Of a stretch of 64,000 nt of DNA, positions 52,557 to 62,251 are shown one piece after another. Below the pieces are notes generated by a model. The model was not told where the DNA came from, did not search any database, and saw nothing but the letters and a program-made list of their open reading frames with translations. Each line of letters opens with the position of its first letter. The stretch's first letter is position 1. The position numbers and the translations under genes are program-made. The stretch covers positions 868,001 through 932,000 of the forward strand of contig NZ_CP092370.1 in assembly GCF_028473145.1 (NCBI RefSeq), given 5' to 3'. The DNA is from Flavobacterium sp. CBA20B-1 (GTDB lineage Bacteria > Bacteroidota > Bacteroidia > Flavobacteriales > Flavobacteriaceae).

Positions 52557-53000
52557 ATGAATGAACAACCAGTAAATATTAATTTCAGATTAATTAATAT
52601 TACAACAGAAGAGTTTAAAGTAAATGAAACAGAAACAGAAAACGGAACTTTAGATTTGAATTTTGATTTTCAATTTGGCGTTAATAATGAAAAACACTTT
52701 GTGAAAACCATTGCTAAGTTCAAATTTTTATTAGATAAAGTAGAAGTGATGGATGTGGCTGTTTCTTGCGAATTTGAATTTGAACCAACCGGATGGCAGT
52801 TTTTTGTTAAAGGCGAACAATTAATTTTACCTAAAGGATTATTGCAAGAATTGGCAATGTTTACCATGCACACCACTCGCGGAGTATTGCATTCAAAAAC
52901 AGAAGGTCATAAATACAACCGCTTATTTATACCAATGATTGGCGGCGAATTTATAAAGCAAGATTTAGCAATTCCGTTAAATCCAACAACGGTTAACTAA
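52557..53000 (+). CDS. small conserved protein, possibly SecB-like
   Basis: 147 residues, mostly alternating strands (NINFRLINITTEEFKVNETE, LDLNFDFQFGVNNEKHFVKT) then LPKGLLQELAMFTMHTTRGV and LHSKTEGHKYNRLFIPMIGG. The order of strands, then a helix ending T-x2-RG-x-LH, is reminiscent of SecB-like chaperones. This is a fold impression only. No signal peptide. It is probably co-transcribed with the GH3 gene. Confidence 0.6.
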   Translation: MNEQPVNINFRLINITTEEFKVNETETENGTLDLNFDFQFGVNNEKHFVKTIAKFKFLLDKVEVMDVAVSCEFEFEPTGWQFFVKGEQLILPKGLLQELAMFTMHTTRGVLHSKTEGHKYNRLFIPMIGGEFIKQDLAIPLNPTTVN

Positions 53001-53006
53001 AAAATT

Positions 53007-53042
53007 AAAAATCCGTCTTAATAAATTTTAAGACGGATTTTT
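53007..53042. terminator. bidirectional terminator
   Basis: AAAAATCCGTCTTAA pairs with TTAAGACGGATTTTT, between the SecB-like gene and the convergent lipoprotein gene. Confidence 0.92.
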
Positions 53043-53049
53043 ATTTAGA

Positions 53050-53499
53050 TTATCGTTTTAAATAAGCGTAAATTTCTGTTCCTTGTGGCGGTGTGTCTCC
53101 GTCATCTGAAATCATTTTTACTTTTAAATCGGTAGTTGTTAACGAAATTACTTGGAAAACTATTGTATAATCGTCATCTGAATCAATCAAAGTTACATAT
53201 TTGTTAGACTCATTATAAGACCACGTTCCTGGCCAATTTTCTGTTGAACAATCTTCAGTTGGGTTGTGGTACACCTCATCTTTAGTGCCACCAACTTTTA
53301 AATCGTAATAATCATAATCACAAGGTTCTGATTTTAAATCTTCAGTATCGGTTAATGTACCATCTTCGTAAGTTTCAGACTTAACTAAATTCCATTTTCC
53401 TTCTAATTTAGCTTCAGGCGTAACAGGAGTTGTAGTATTATCGTCGTCTTTACAGCTAACTAATGATAATAATGCAGAAAAAAATACTAATTTTTTCAT
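53050..53499 (-). CDS. lipocalin-like lipoprotein
   Basis: 149 residues with a lipobox (FFSALLSLVSCKDDD), a Thr/Pro linker, and a lipocalin-like domain opening LEGKWNLVKSETYEDGTLTD. Two cysteines (SEPCDYDYY, TEDCSTENW) probably form a disulfide. The protein is acidic. Such domains are common in Bacteroidota surface lipoproteins; no ligand is known. Confidence 0.75.
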   Translation of the reverse strand: MKKLVFFSALLSLVSCKDDDNTTTPVTPEAKLEGKWNLVKSETYEDGTLTDTEDLKSEPCDYDYYDLKVGGTKDEVYHNPTEDCSTENWPGTWSYNESNKYVTLIDSDDDYTIVFQVISLTTTDLKVKMISDDGDTPPQGTEIYAYLKR

Positions 53500-53557
53500 A
53501 AGTAAATATTATTAAATTTTCAGCAAAGATAGTTTTATAAATGAATAAAACAAATTT

Positions 53558-54415
53558 TTATAATTCACTAATTTCCAATTCAATATCGTGTAAAAATATT
53601 TCGTCGAAGCGTTCAATATAAGGTTCGTTCAATTTATCATTTTGCAGATATAGTTCTTTTGCTTTTAAAAAATGTTGTTTTGCTTTTTCGGTGTTGTTTT
53701 TTAACACATAAATCTGTCCGGCATAAAAATTCAATTCAGCTTTCACACTATAGGGCATCGCCAATTGTTCTTCTAAATAGTAAAGCGATTTATCAAAATC
53801 ATTCAATTTAAAATAGCACCGTGCCAAATAAAAATTACTTAAAAAATCGTCTTTTGGATCAGCACCTTGTTCTTTAAGCAGGGCAAACAAATAATTAAAG
53901 GTATCAATTGCTTTTTTATATTTACCCAACTGATAGTATGCTTGCGCTTTTAAAAGTAAACACGATTCGCCATGACACGCTTTGTAGGGTAATTTACTAA
54001 TTTCAATTACTTTATCCACATCTTTAATAGTACTTTCGTAATCGCGGTAAAAATACAACATGCTCCACGCTTTGTATTCCAATGCGGCTGTTTTTCCGTT
54101 TGTTGTATCAATCTTCACAGCTTTATTAAGCATTTCCATAGCTTTTATGTGTTCACCTGCTTTTTTATAAGAATATGATGCCCGCTGCATATATTCCACA
54201 TGATTAGGAACCGCCATTAAGGCACTGTCTTTGTATGTTCGATGCATTTCCGAAGTTTGATAAACAGTTTGTGATAAGTCGTGATATTTATCAGCCAACT
54301 TCATACGTTCTTCTTTTGATAAATGAGAAAACGGATTGGATTCCTGAGAATACGAAGAATGATAAATCCCGATAAAAATAAAAATATTATATAAAAAGAT
54401 TCTCTTTAAGGCCAT
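53558..54415 (-). CDS. secreted TPR-repeat protein
   Basis: 285 residues with a signal peptide (RIFLYNIFIFIGIYHSSYSQ) followed by at least five tetratricopeptide-like helix pairs (ASYSYKKAGEHIKAMEMLNK, AQAYYQLGKYKKAIDTFNYL, FYLARCYFKLNDFDKSLYYL). It should be a periplasmic scaffold. Its start overlaps the end of the upstream gene (54406) by 10 bp, so the two are coupled. Confidence 0.82.
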   Translation of the reverse strand: MALKRIFLYNIFIFIGIYHSSYSQESNPFSHLSKEERMKLADKYHDLSQTVYQTSEMHRTYKDSALMAVPNHVEYMQRASYSYKKAGEHIKAMEMLNKAVKIDTTNGKTAALEYKAWSMLYFYRDYESTIKDVDKVIEISKLPYKACHGESCLLLKAQAYYQLGKYKKAIDTFNYLFALLKEQGADPKDDFLSNFYLARCYFKLNDFDKSLYYLEEQLAMPYSVKAELNFYAGQIYVLKNNTEKAKQHFLKAKELYLQNDKLNEPYIERFDEIFLHDIELEISEL

Positions 54416-55485
54416 ACTTCAGTTATTTTTCCATCAGTAACTTTAAACATTAAAAAACGATGCGTATCTGTCTGAATTTTTTCAGGAAGATCCCATTCAG
54501 TAATTTTGCTTATTTGTTGTATTAAATGTTTAATCAATTTTGGATTATAAGAAGCAGATTGATAATTTGTGTCCATTTGTTCTAAACCAAATCTTCCCAC
54601 TTTTCCTTCACAATTTATAGCAAAATGTATGGTAATAAATCCGTTGCCTTTTGTTGTTGGAGCATCTTCGATTAATCGTTTTAATAAAGCATTATTGCCA
54701 TTTGTATAAGAAATGTCAGGTTCAAAATTGTAATATTCGTTCGGACGACGATCCCAACACATTTTAAAATTGGATGAATTAATCTCTTGGTTTTTGGCAG
54801 AATTTAATGTGTAAACATCAACAATTTTTTTAGTTTCGGCATAATGAACAAAAGAAAATTTGTCTTTTTGAAGATTTGTTAACTGATACCAACGATTGTT
54901 AAGGTTTAATTCACCATCATAAAAACTAAAGAAAACTTTATTGTCAACCAGTTGAAAAGCAATATTTTTAATTTCTTTTTCAGTGAAAAGTATCGTATTA
55001 TTTAAAGTGTAAGTATACGTGATTTCTACATTCGATGAATCTAAAAAATAAATTTCGCGCTGTATTTTTAAATCCCGATTATGAATCATTGCCACCTTAT
55101 CTAATTCAGTTGTATATCTTTTGCCTTTAATTTCTCTCACTTGATCAATTGTAAATTCATCATTTTCCGTTTTAAAATAATGATAATCTTGTTTGTCTTG
55201 ATTAGAAATATAGTAAAGAGATATTTTGTTGTCAGTAGCAATCAATTTTATTTTTAAATCCAAGGTGTCTTTTTCAAAACTACGTGATGGCATTACATTG
55301 TATTGACTTTCATCGTTTGAAAAAAAATAGAGTGAATCGTTTTTCTTTTTTGAAAATGCTAAATATGCTGTATTAAAATCTTCATTTCGATACCCCGCAA
55401 CATACAAATCATTTTCGGTTTTGGTTTGTGCCTGAGAAAAAGTGATCGACAAGCAGGAAAGAAAAAGTATGAGTATTTTTATCAT
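54406..55485 (-). CDS. secreted protein with TonB-C-like C-terminus
   Basis: 359 residues with a signal peptide (MIKILILFLSCLSITFSQAQ). The central part repeats strand-rich text. The last ~100 residues (GNGFITIHFAINCEGKVGRF, GLEQMDTNYQ) resemble the TonB C-terminal fold seen in many Bacteroidota exported proteins. Function unknown; it is coupled to the TPR gene downstream. Confidence 0.65.
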   Translation of the reverse strand: MIKILILFLSCLSITFSQAQTKTENDLYVAGYRNEDFNTAYLAFSKKKNDSLYFFSNDESQYNVMPSRSFEKDTLDLKIKLIATDNKISLYYISNQDKQDYHYFKTENDEFTIDQVREIKGKRYTTELDKVAMIHNRDLKIQREIYFLDSSNVEITYTYTLNNTILFTEKEIKNIAFQLVDNKVFFSFYDGELNLNNRWYQLTNLQKDKFSFVHYAETKKIVDVYTLNSAKNQEINSSNFKMCWDRRPNEYYNFEPDISYTNGNNALLKRLIEDAPTTKGNGFITIHFAINCEGKVGRFGLEQMDTNYQSASYNPKLIKHLIQQISKITEWDLPEKIQTDTHRFLMFKVTDGKITEVWP

Positions 55486-55573
55486 TTTGTGTATTTAAGT
55501 GTTTCCACGAAAATAGCAAGTAAATTTTTACAAAAAATCTTTTTAACAAATATATAAGTGTTTTGTATGTAAA

Positions 55574-55599
55574 CAAAAAGGAGATTTCAAGTTGAAATC
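55574..55599 (-). terminator. terminator of the parA-to-wbqC block
   Basis: On the minus strand GATTTCAA pairs with TTGAAATC around one base and is followed by TCCTTTTTG, nine bases after the wbqC-like stop codon. Confidence 0.75.
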
Positions 55600-55607
55600 G
55601 CCCAGTT

Positions 55608-56225
55608 TTATTTCATTAAAGTCTGTTCTTTTAAATAGTCTACTGCGTGTCGGCCTTCGTTAAAAAGCAAATCTAAAATGCTTAAATTGTTTAAAAAACC
55701 GTGTTTTTCATTAAAAACCTGTATGTATGAATCAAAAACGTTTTCGTCTTTCTTTCCGTTTGCTAAATGTCTGAAATCGGTTTGCGAAACTTCTTTAAAA
55801 TATTCTTCGGTTTTTGTGTACGGAAGCTGTATGCCTAAACAATTTGCAACAATTTCATGGATTTCTAAATTCAAATCCATTAAAAAAGAATGCTTCTTTT
55901 CGAATATCGGTCGAATGTCATCTTCAAAAAACTCGAAATAAGGCGATGTGCGGTATCCGGCTTCTAACGACTTAAAGTGTTGTTTTTGCCAGTTAAAATC
56001 GTTTTCAATTTTCACATCGCGGTATTTTTGATGCAATTGTTCTTTGCTGTGCTTAATGGGTATGTTTAGCAACTGCAAACCATTTGCGCTGTAAATGTAC
56101 ATGCGGTTGCGGTTGGTTTGTTTTTGAAAATGATCATCTGCTTCGAAAACAATATTTTCAGCTTGAAGCATTGCCACATAATGACTTACCGATGCAAAAT
56201 AAGTTGGATGTATTAAAATATCCAT
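55608..56225 (-). CDS. WbqC-like family protein
   Basis: 205 residues. Opening IHPTYFASVSHYVAMLQAEN, then DHFQKQTNRNRMYIYSANGL with the typical N-R-x-Y pattern, LNIPIKHSKEQ and FKSLEAGYRTSPYFEFFED. WbqC-like proteins are conserved, sometimes near polysaccharide genes; biochemical function unknown. Its ATG touches the lepB stop (one-base overlap), so translation is coupled. Confidence 0.88.
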   Translation of the reverse strand: MDILIHPTYFASVSHYVAMLQAENIVFEADDHFQKQTNRNRMYIYSANGLQLLNIPIKHSKEQLHQKYRDVKIENDFNWQKQHFKSLEAGYRTSPYFEFFEDDIRPIFEKKHSFLMDLNLEIHEIVANCLGIQLPYTKTEEYFKEVSQTDFRHLANGKKDENVFDSYIQVFNEKHGFLNNLSILDLLFNEGRHAVDYLKEQTLMK

Positions 56226-57796
56226 TAATAATTGTATTTTTTTGATTTACGTTTTTTAACGAAACTATACACAATCCATCCTACTAAAAGCACTATGAAG
56301 TAAATAAAGAACGAATGTGGTTTGCCTGTTCCGTGAACAGTTGTAAACAAACGCTCCCAACGAATTTTATCGAACAATTTACCCAATGGCACATTAGGAT
56401 CCATACTCATCCAGATGAAAACGGGTTTTCCTACAATATGATCTGCCGGAACAAAACCCCAATAACGACTGTCTTCTGAATTGTGACGGTTGTCTCCCAT
56501 CATATAGTAATAGTCTTGTTGAATGGTGTAGGTCGTTGCTGGTTGATCGTTTATAAAGATAGAACCATTTTTTACGTCTAATTTATTGTGTTCGTAATCG
56601 GTAATAATGGCTTTATAAAAAGGCAATGTTTCGGTATTTAACTGCACCACTTCGCCTTTTGCCGGAATATGAATCGGACCTAGATTGTCACGAGTCCAAG
56701 GTTTTGAATGTGGGAAGATAGCTAATTTATCATTAATATTTAATTCAGATCCATATCGAGTATCTTTTTCTATTTTTACAATTGACGATAGTGTTTTCAT
56801 ATCATTAAAAGCCTCATCAGTCATTGATAATAAAAAGATATTTGGGTTTTGTGGATTTTGACCTCCATCGGTTATCTGATGTTTTTGTATTAAATTGAAT
56901 AATCCAGTATTGTCCCCATTTGTTTCTACGGTATATGAGTACTGAATCTTCGCACGATCGCCTAAATCTAAAACTTTATCGTTAATATATACAATTCCGT
57001 CTTTAATTTGTAAGTTGTCGCCCGGTAAGCCAACGGTTCTTTTAACGTAATTCGATTTTTTATCTAATGGTTTATCGGCTCTTCTTCCTGAACGATCAAA
57101 GAATTGATAAACAGTATCAACAGGCCAGTTAAAAACCATAATATCATTGTGGGCGGGTTTTTCAAAACCAGGGAAACGCAACGCCGGTATTTGCGGAAAT
57201 TTACTGTACGATTTTACTTTCGCAACCGGAATGGTATCGTGTACCATTGGGAAAGCAATGGCTGTTTGCGGAACACGTGCACCATAGTTTACTTTACTCA
57301 CAAACAAAAAATCGCCCACAAGCAACGTTTTTTCTAATGATGACGTTGGTATCGTAAACGGCTGAATAAAAAAAGTATGTATAATGGTTGCAACAACCAC
57401 TGCAAACAATATAGAACTCACTGTTTCACCAGCTTCGGTTTTTGGTTTTATGCTGCGATTTGGTATATAGGTAACGTTTTCAAAATAGTTTACATAATAC
57501 ACGTAAAAACCTAAAGTTACAACGCCTAGAATAGTATCTACTGTAGAATTTTTACCAAAACTGCGCAAGGTTTCCACCCACACAACAGGAAACATAATAA
57601 GGTTTACAATAGGAATGAACAAAAGAACAACCCACCATTTTGGTCGATTGATTATTTGCATTAAAACCACTGCATTGTAAACAGGAACAGCTGCTTCCCA
57701 CGCTTTTTTGCCTGCTTTTACATATAATTTCCATGTGCCTAAAAAGTGAATCACTTGAACCGCAAGGAAAAATAAAAACCATTGTGTAAATGTCAT
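56225..57796 (-). CDS. lepB: signal peptidase I
   Basis: 523 residues, larger than E. coli LepB (324). Three N-terminal membrane helices (FLFFLAVQVIHFLG, WWVVLLFIPIVNLIMFPVVW, ILFAVVVATIIHTFFIQPF) precede the catalytic serine box FTIPTSSLEKTLLVGDFLFV. The catalytic lysine box is SNYVKRTVGLPGDNLQI, and the last conserved box is YYMMGDNRHNSEDSRYWGFV. A long periplasmic insertion (about residues 275-400) and a C-terminal membrane helix with a basic tail are typical of Bacteroidota LepB. It cleaves type I signal peptides, many of which occur in this window. Confidence 0.95.
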   Translation of the reverse strand: MTFTQWFLFFLAVQVIHFLGTWKLYVKAGKKAWEAAVPVYNAVVLMQIINRPKWWVVLLFIPIVNLIMFPVVWVETLRSFGKNSTVDTILGVVTLGFYVYYVNYFENVTYIPNRSIKPKTEAGETVSSILFAVVVATIIHTFFIQPFTIPTSSLEKTLLVGDFLFVSKVNYGARVPQTAIAFPMVHDTIPVAKVKSYSKFPQIPALRFPGFEKPAHNDIMVFNWPVDTVYQFFDRSGRRADKPLDKKSNYVKRTVGLPGDNLQIKDGIVYINDKVLDLGDRAKIQYSYTVETNGDNTGLFNLIQKHQITDGGQNPQNPNIFLLSMTDEAFNDMKTLSSIVKIEKDTRYGSELNINDKLAIFPHSKPWTRDNLGPIHIPAKGEVVQLNTETLPFYKAIITDYEHNKLDVKNGSIFINDQPATTYTIQQDYYYMMGDNRHNSEDSRYWGFVPADHIVGKPVFIWMSMDPNVPLGKLFDKIRWERLFTTVHGTGKPHSFFIYFIVLLVGWIVYSFVKKRKSKKYNY

Positions 57797-57876
57797 AACC
57801 TAAATATTTTTTAACGAATATACTTTTTTTTGTAAAATTACTTTTGCTCTGCAACAAAAATAACCAATGTTTTTTT

Positions 57877-58010
57877 ACCACATAGCTTTTTATTACTATT
57901 AGCTTTATTAATTAAGGATACATAGATTTGTCTATAGAAAAATTAAACATAGTAGTATTTATAAGATACTTTTTGTTTAAGAATTTTAATAATCTATGTG
58001 TCTATGTGGT
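57877..58010. repeat. inverted repeat in the dapB-lepB spacer
   Basis: ACCACATAG (57877-57885) and CTATGTGGT (58002-58010) are perfect 9-bp inverted copies at the edges of a 220-bp gene-free spacer. Related CACATAGATT/AATCTATGTG text lies between them. Similar ACCACAG-type sequence occurs near 6155. This looks like a dispersed intergenic repeat. Confidence 0.55.
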
Positions 58011-58017
58011 TAGTGTA

Positions 58018-58719
58018 TTATCCTAAATTCAAAACGTCTTTCATGGTAAAGATGCCTTTTTTGCCCAAAATCCATTCGGCAGCTACCACGGCACCCAAAG
58101 CAAAACCTTGGCGTGAAAATGCGGTATGCTTTATTTCAATTTCATCAACCGCTGATTTATAATAAACGCTGTGTGTTCCCGGAACATCTTCTATTCGTTT
58201 AGCATCTATATAAATCTGGTTTTCTTTAGCAGAATCCATCGTCCATTGTTCATAATTTGTTTCGGCAATGATTTCTTGTGCCAATGAAATGGCTGTTCCG
58301 CTTGGCGCATCTAGTTTTTGAGTATGATGAATTTCTTCCATCGATACCTTGTATTCTTTAATATTCGCCATTAATTTTGCCAAATACGAATTCAGTTCAA
58401 AAAACAAATTCACCCCAACGCTGAAATTCGATCCATATAAAAATGCCCCATTTTTTTCTTTGCACAACTGTACCATATCATTGTATTGTTCCAACCAACC
58501 CGTAGTGCCAGAAACTACTGGAATGTTATGCTCAAAACAGGTGCTGATATTTTCAGTTGCAGCAGTTGGAATACTGAAATCAATTGCCACATCGGCATGT
58601 TCCAAACCACTGTAATCGTTTTCTTCGGTCTTTCTTAAAACTATTTCGTGACCACGTTCCAAGGCAATTTTTTCAATTTCTTTGCCCATTTTTCCGTAGC
58701 CTAACAATGCTATTTTCAT
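58018..58719 (-). CDS. dapB: 4-hydroxy-tetrahydrodipicolinate reductase
   Basis: 233 residues, shorter than E. coli DapB (273) as usual in this phylum. NAD(P)-binding start MKIALLGYGKMGKEIEKIAL, then VVSGTTGWLEQY, YGSNFSVGVNLFFELNSYL and the catalytic motif EEIHHTQKLDAPSGTAISLA. It reduces hydroxy-tetrahydrodipicolinate in the diaminopimelate-lysine pathway, feeding peptidoglycan. Confidence 0.96.
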   Translation of the reverse strand: MKIALLGYGKMGKEIEKIALERGHEIVLRKTEENDYSGLEHADVAIDFSIPTAATENISTCFEHNIPVVSGTTGWLEQYNDMVQLCKEKNGAFLYGSNFSVGVNLFFELNSYLAKLMANIKEYKVSMEEIHHTQKLDAPSGTAISLAQEIIAETNYEQWTMDSAKENQIYIDAKRIEDVPGTHSVYYKSAVDEIEIKHTAFSRQGFALGAVVAAEWILGKKGIFTMKDVLNLG

Positions 58720-58754
58720 TTAGTATAGATTTTTTTTTTAACGCATAATGACTA

Positions 58755-59327
58755 TTAGAATCGATAGCTTACATTTACGTTAAAGAGGTGTTGATTAATT
58801 AATGGATTGTATTCTAAAACCGGTTTAAAAGTAAGATCTTCATCAACGTTGAATTGTTGCAAATGCGCATCCACATTAGCATCTACAATATTTAAAACAT
58901 AGAGACCAATTGTAATAAAAAGCGATAAATCGCGGTTTCGTTGTGCATTTCTTTGCACAGCAAGCAATTGCTCTTCGGTATAAGTTCCTACTTTTGGATT
59001 ATTGGTTTGATCGATGCCTCGCAAGCGTAATTTGTATTCATCGCGCGCCCGATTGTATTTTTTTTGATTGTCTAAGTAAAAATACATACTGGTTCCCAAA
59101 CCACCATAAACCAACGGAATTTTCCAGTAACTTTTATTATAATATTGTCCCAATCCAGGCAAAATTGCGGAATAAAAAGCTGCTTTAGACGGTGCCAAAG
59201 GATCCATTGCTTGTTGATTTAATTGTATTTGCTGGGGTTGCGCGCGAAGCATTTGCAGTGAATCGTTTTGTGCAAAGCCGCAGGTGGCAACTAATCCAAA
59301 AACAAGTATATAAAACTTAGAAAACAC
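58755..59327 (-). CDS. DUF5683 membrane-associated protein
   Basis: 190 residues with a signal peptide (FYILVFGLVATCGFAQN). The DUF5683 core PLAPSKAAFYSAILPGLGQYY is followed by NKSYWKIPLVYGGLGTSMYF, a charged stretch and a second hydrophobic helix; it ends with barrel-like NVNVSYRF. It lies between dapB and parB, touching the parB stop by one base. Function unknown. Confidence 0.85.
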   Translation of the reverse strand: MFSKFYILVFGLVATCGFAQNDSLQMLRAQPQQIQLNQQAMDPLAPSKAAFYSAILPGLGQYYNKSYWKIPLVYGGLGTSMYFYLDNQKKYNRARDEYKLRLRGIDQTNNPKVGTYTEEQLLAVQRNAQRNRDLSLFITIGLYVLNIVDANVDAHLQQFNVDEDLTFKPVLEYNPLINQHLFNVNVSYRF

Positions 59328-60229
59328 TATTTTTTTAACAATTTAATGATACGATCCAAGTCTTCTGCCGAATGAAAAGGAACATTTATAGCACCTTTAC
59401 CACTTGCTGCAATTTTCACATCGACTTTTGCTCCGAAAAAATCGGTAAAGATTTTTCGCTGGGAATCAGAAATCGTGTAAGTGATTTTTTTCTTTGCAGG
59501 TGCGCTGTTATTGTTCAACAACCCTTCTTGATAAGCTTTCACCAATGCTTCGGTTTCGCGAACCGATAGATTTTCTTTAATGATTTTATGATAAATGTCG
59601 GTTTGGGCTTCGTGATCTTCGATATTGATAATAGCACGACCATGCCCCATAGAAATAAATCCATCGCGAATACCGCTTTGAATGATTGGATCTAATCGCA
59701 ACAAACGCAAATAATTGGTGATTGTGGAGCGTTTTTTTCCTACACGATCGCTCATTTGCTCTTGTGTTAACTGAATTTCATCAATCAATCGTTGGTACGA
59801 CATTGCAATTTCAATTGGATCTAGATCGTGGCGTTGAATATTTTCTACCAAAGCCATTACCAATGAATCGTTGTCATTTGCAATGCGGATATAAGCTGGA
59901 ATGGTTTTTAAGCCTGCCAATTTAGAAGCGCGCAAACGGCGTTCACCTGAAATAAGTTCGTATTTGTTGAATTCTAGTTTGCGAACGGTGATGGGTTGAA
60001 TCACACCTAATTCTTTAATCGATTTAGATAGTTCGTGTAATGTTTCTTCGTTAAAATTGGTTCTTGGTTGAAATGGGTTTACGGTGATAGCCTCTAATTC
60101 CAACTCAATAATATTGCCAACAACTTTGTCTGCATTGGTGTCTTCAACCGATTGAATATCGTTGGCAGGATCTTTTAAAAGAGCCGATAAACCACGACCC
60201 AAGGCTTGTTTTTTAACTGCTTTTGCCAT
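59327..60229 (-). CDS. parB: chromosome partitioning protein ParB
   Basis: 300 residues. It starts with KKQALGRGLSALLKD, then the CTP-binding/nuclease-like domain (NPFQPRTNFNEETLHELSKS, ELISGERRLRASKLAGLKTI with the GERR motif). The helix-turn-helix region is LTQEQMSDRVGKKRSTITNY. A C-terminal dimerisation part follows. It loads on parS and spreads as a clamp to segregate the origin. I did not notice a parS-like 16-mer nearby. It lies two bases after parA. Confidence 0.96.
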   Translation of the reverse strand: MAKAVKKQALGRGLSALLKDPANDIQSVEDTNADKVVGNIIELELEAITVNPFQPRTNFNEETLHELSKSIKELGVIQPITVRKLEFNKYELISGERRLRASKLAGLKTIPAYIRIANDNDSLVMALVENIQRHDLDPIEIAMSYQRLIDEIQLTQEQMSDRVGKKRSTITNYLRLLRLDPIIQSGIRDGFISMGHGRAIINIEDHEAQTDIYHKIIKENLSVRETEALVKAYQEGLLNNNSAPAKKKITYTISDSQRKIFTDFFGAKVDVKIAASGKGAINVPFHSAEDLDRIIKLLKK

Positions 60230-60231
60230 AA

Positions 60232-61002
60232 TTAGTTAGTGCTGTTTTTTTGAATAATTTCTTGTGCCAAGCTTAAATAGTTGCTTGCGCCTTTGCTTGC
60301 AGCATCATAATTAATAATACTTTCACCAAAAGAAGGAGCTTCGCTTAATTTTACGTTGCGCTGAATTACCGTTTCAAAAACCATATCGTTGAAATGTTTT
60401 TGCACTTCGTCCACCACTTGGTTTGATAAACGCAAACGCGAATCATACATCGTTAAAAGTAAACCTTCGATATCTAAATTGGGGTTGTGAATTTTTTGAA
60501 CACTTTTAATGGTGTTCAGCAATTTACCCAATCCTTCTAAAGCAAAATATTCGCATTGAATAGGAATTACCACCGAATCGGCAGCTGTTAATGCATTTAA
60601 AGTGAGCAACCCTAACGAAGGTGCACAGTCTATAATAATATAATCGTATTGATCTTTAATGGAAGCCAATGCTTGTTTCAGCATGTACTCGCGTTTTTCT
60701 TTGTCAACTAATTCAATTTCTATAGCTACTAAATCGATATGAGCCGGAATTAAATCAACATTTGGTGCCGAACATTCCAAAGCAGCTTCTTGCGGCGTAA
60801 CGCTGTGTTCTAAAATTTGATAAGTTCCTGCTTCAACCGACTCTACATCAATTCCTAAACCAGACGTGGCATTTGCCTGCGGGTCGGCATCAATAAGAAG
60901 TACTTTTTTTTCCAGCGCACCCAAAGATGCTGCTAAATTAACAGAAGTAGTGGTTTTTCCAACACCACCTTTTTGATTGGCTATAGCAATGATTTTACCC
61001 AT
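60232..61002 (-). CDS. parA: chromosome partitioning ATPase ParA
   Basis: Start ATG 61002 (MGKIIAIANQKGGVGKTTTS); the longer frame to 61038 adds residues upstream of the Walker motif that are not conserved. 256 residues. The deviant Walker A is KGGVGKTTT, Walker A' is VLLIDADPQANATSGLG, and Walker B is YIIIDCAPSLGLLTLNAL. With ParB it positions chromosome origins. It heads the parA-parB-DUF5683-dapB block. Confidence 0.96.
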   Translation of the reverse strand: MGKIIAIANQKGGVGKTTTSVNLAASLGALEKKVLLIDADPQANATSGLGIDVESVEAGTYQILEHSVTPQEAALECSAPNVDLIPAHIDLVAIEIELVDKEKREYMLKQALASIKDQYDYIIIDCAPSLGLLTLNALTAADSVVIPIQCEYFALEGLGKLLNTIKSVQKIHNPNLDIEGLLLTMYDSRLRLSNQVVDEVQKHFNDMVFETVIQRNVKLSEAPSFGESIINYDAASKGASNYLSLAQEIIQKNSTN

Positions 61003-61214
61003 TTTTTTTTCTACAAAATTTGAAGTGTAAAAATACAATTAATTATCTTAACAAAAAATGCTATTTTTCTTTTATGATTTCTTTTTAAGATGAATTTAGC
61101 TAATAGCGCCGTATTGTGTTTAAATTCAATTTATAATAACATACTAAAAATCATCTATTCACGTTAATTTAACATTTATAAGCTATACCGATTCGTTTCA
61201 AATAGTTTCCTTTA

Positions 61215-61222
61215 TATATTTG
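61215..61222 (+). promoter_or_regulatory. -7 box before the PAP2 gene
   Basis: TATATTTG matches TAnnTTTG and lies 12 bp before the ATG at 61235. Confidence 0.55.
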
Positions 61223-61234
61223 CATCTTTTAAAA

Positions 61235-62149
61235 ATGAACATGTATCTAAAAAGATTATTTTTTATTGTATTTTTTGTGGGTGGAACATGCACTTATTCA
61301 CAAACCGACTCATTGACTACTGAAACATTTGATTTTGAAGCACCGCTAACCGATACCCTGCAAATAGCAACAAGTTCTGCGGATTCCATACATTCTATTG
61401 CTCCTAAAACTCCAGATATTATCCGCATTTCAGATGCTTTTTTATACACGTTGTCATCACCCATTCGCTGGCAGAAAAACGATTTAGCCACTTTGGGAGT
61501 TGCTTTGGGAGGAACAATGCTTTTAAGCTTGGCCGATAAACCTATGAATGAATTTATGTTCAGAGATCAAGGTGCTTTTGCAAACAAATTGGGCAATTTT
61601 GGATACCACAACGGAAAGCCTTATGCTTCGGTTATTGTGGCCGGTGGATTTTATGCAACAGGTTGGATTATTAATGATGAATGGACAAAAGAAACCGCTG
61701 CCATATTAACTTCGGCTTATGCAACATCGGGTGTATTGCAGTCGGCAATGAAAAAAATTGTGGGCAGAGCTAGGCCAACAGAGGGTTTAGGAAACTATTC
61801 TTTTAGGCCTTTTAAAAACGATCCGGGTTTCAGTTCGTTTCCATCGGGACATTCGCAAATTGCTTTTGTAACTGCGATAGTTTTGGCCGAAAGAGTGGAT
61901 CAAACATGGTTAAAAGGAATTTTTTATACAACTGCAACGATAACTATGGCAAGCAGAATGTATGCCAATGCTCATTGGTTAAGCGATGTAGCTTTCGGCG
62001 GAATTCTGGCTTATTTTTGTACTAAAACGGTTATTAAACGTTTTGAACAAACCAAATACCAAAACCCTTGGGAAAAATTTAAAAAGAAAAACATCACTTG
62101 GAATTTTTCTCTATCAGGTAACGGAGTTGGGGTGATTGGGACTTTTTAG
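61235..62149 (+). CDS. PAP2-family phosphatase
   Basis: Start ATG 61235 (MNMYLKRLFFIVFFVGGTC); ATG 61241 is possible. About 304 residues with a signal peptide, then the three PAP2 motifs: KKIVGRARP (K-x6-RP), FPSGHSQIAF (PSGH), and SRMYANAHWLSDVAFG (SR-x5-H-x3-D). It is probably a periplasm-facing lipid or undecaprenyl/phosphatidate phosphatase. The C-terminus ends in strand-like FSLSGNGVGVIGTF, so it may interact with the outer membrane. Confidence 0.9.
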   Translation: MNMYLKRLFFIVFFVGGTCTYSQTDSLTTETFDFEAPLTDTLQIATSSADSIHSIAPKTPDIIRISDAFLYTLSSPIRWQKNDLATLGVALGGTMLLSLADKPMNEFMFRDQGAFANKLGNFGYHNGKPYASVIVAGGFYATGWIINDEWTKETAAILTSAYATSGVLQSAMKKIVGRARPTEGLGNYSFRPFKNDPGFSSFPSGHSQIAFVTAIVLAERVDQTWLKGIFYTTATITMASRMYANAHWLSDVAFGGILAYFCTKTVIKRFEQTKYQNPWEKFKKKNITWNFSLSGNGVGVIGTF

Positions 62150-62251
62150 GGGGGTATTAATTACATTATTGCATTTATTAGTTGAATTCAAGTGAATATA
62201 ACAAATCAAACAAAAAGACACCTTAATAATTTGGTATCCAAACATTTTTTA

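Noticed and set aside
59327..61200. parS sites near parAB
   Set aside because: No 16-bp palindrome of the TGTTTCACGTGAAACA type was noticed by eye; a pattern scan would be needed to exclude diverged copies.
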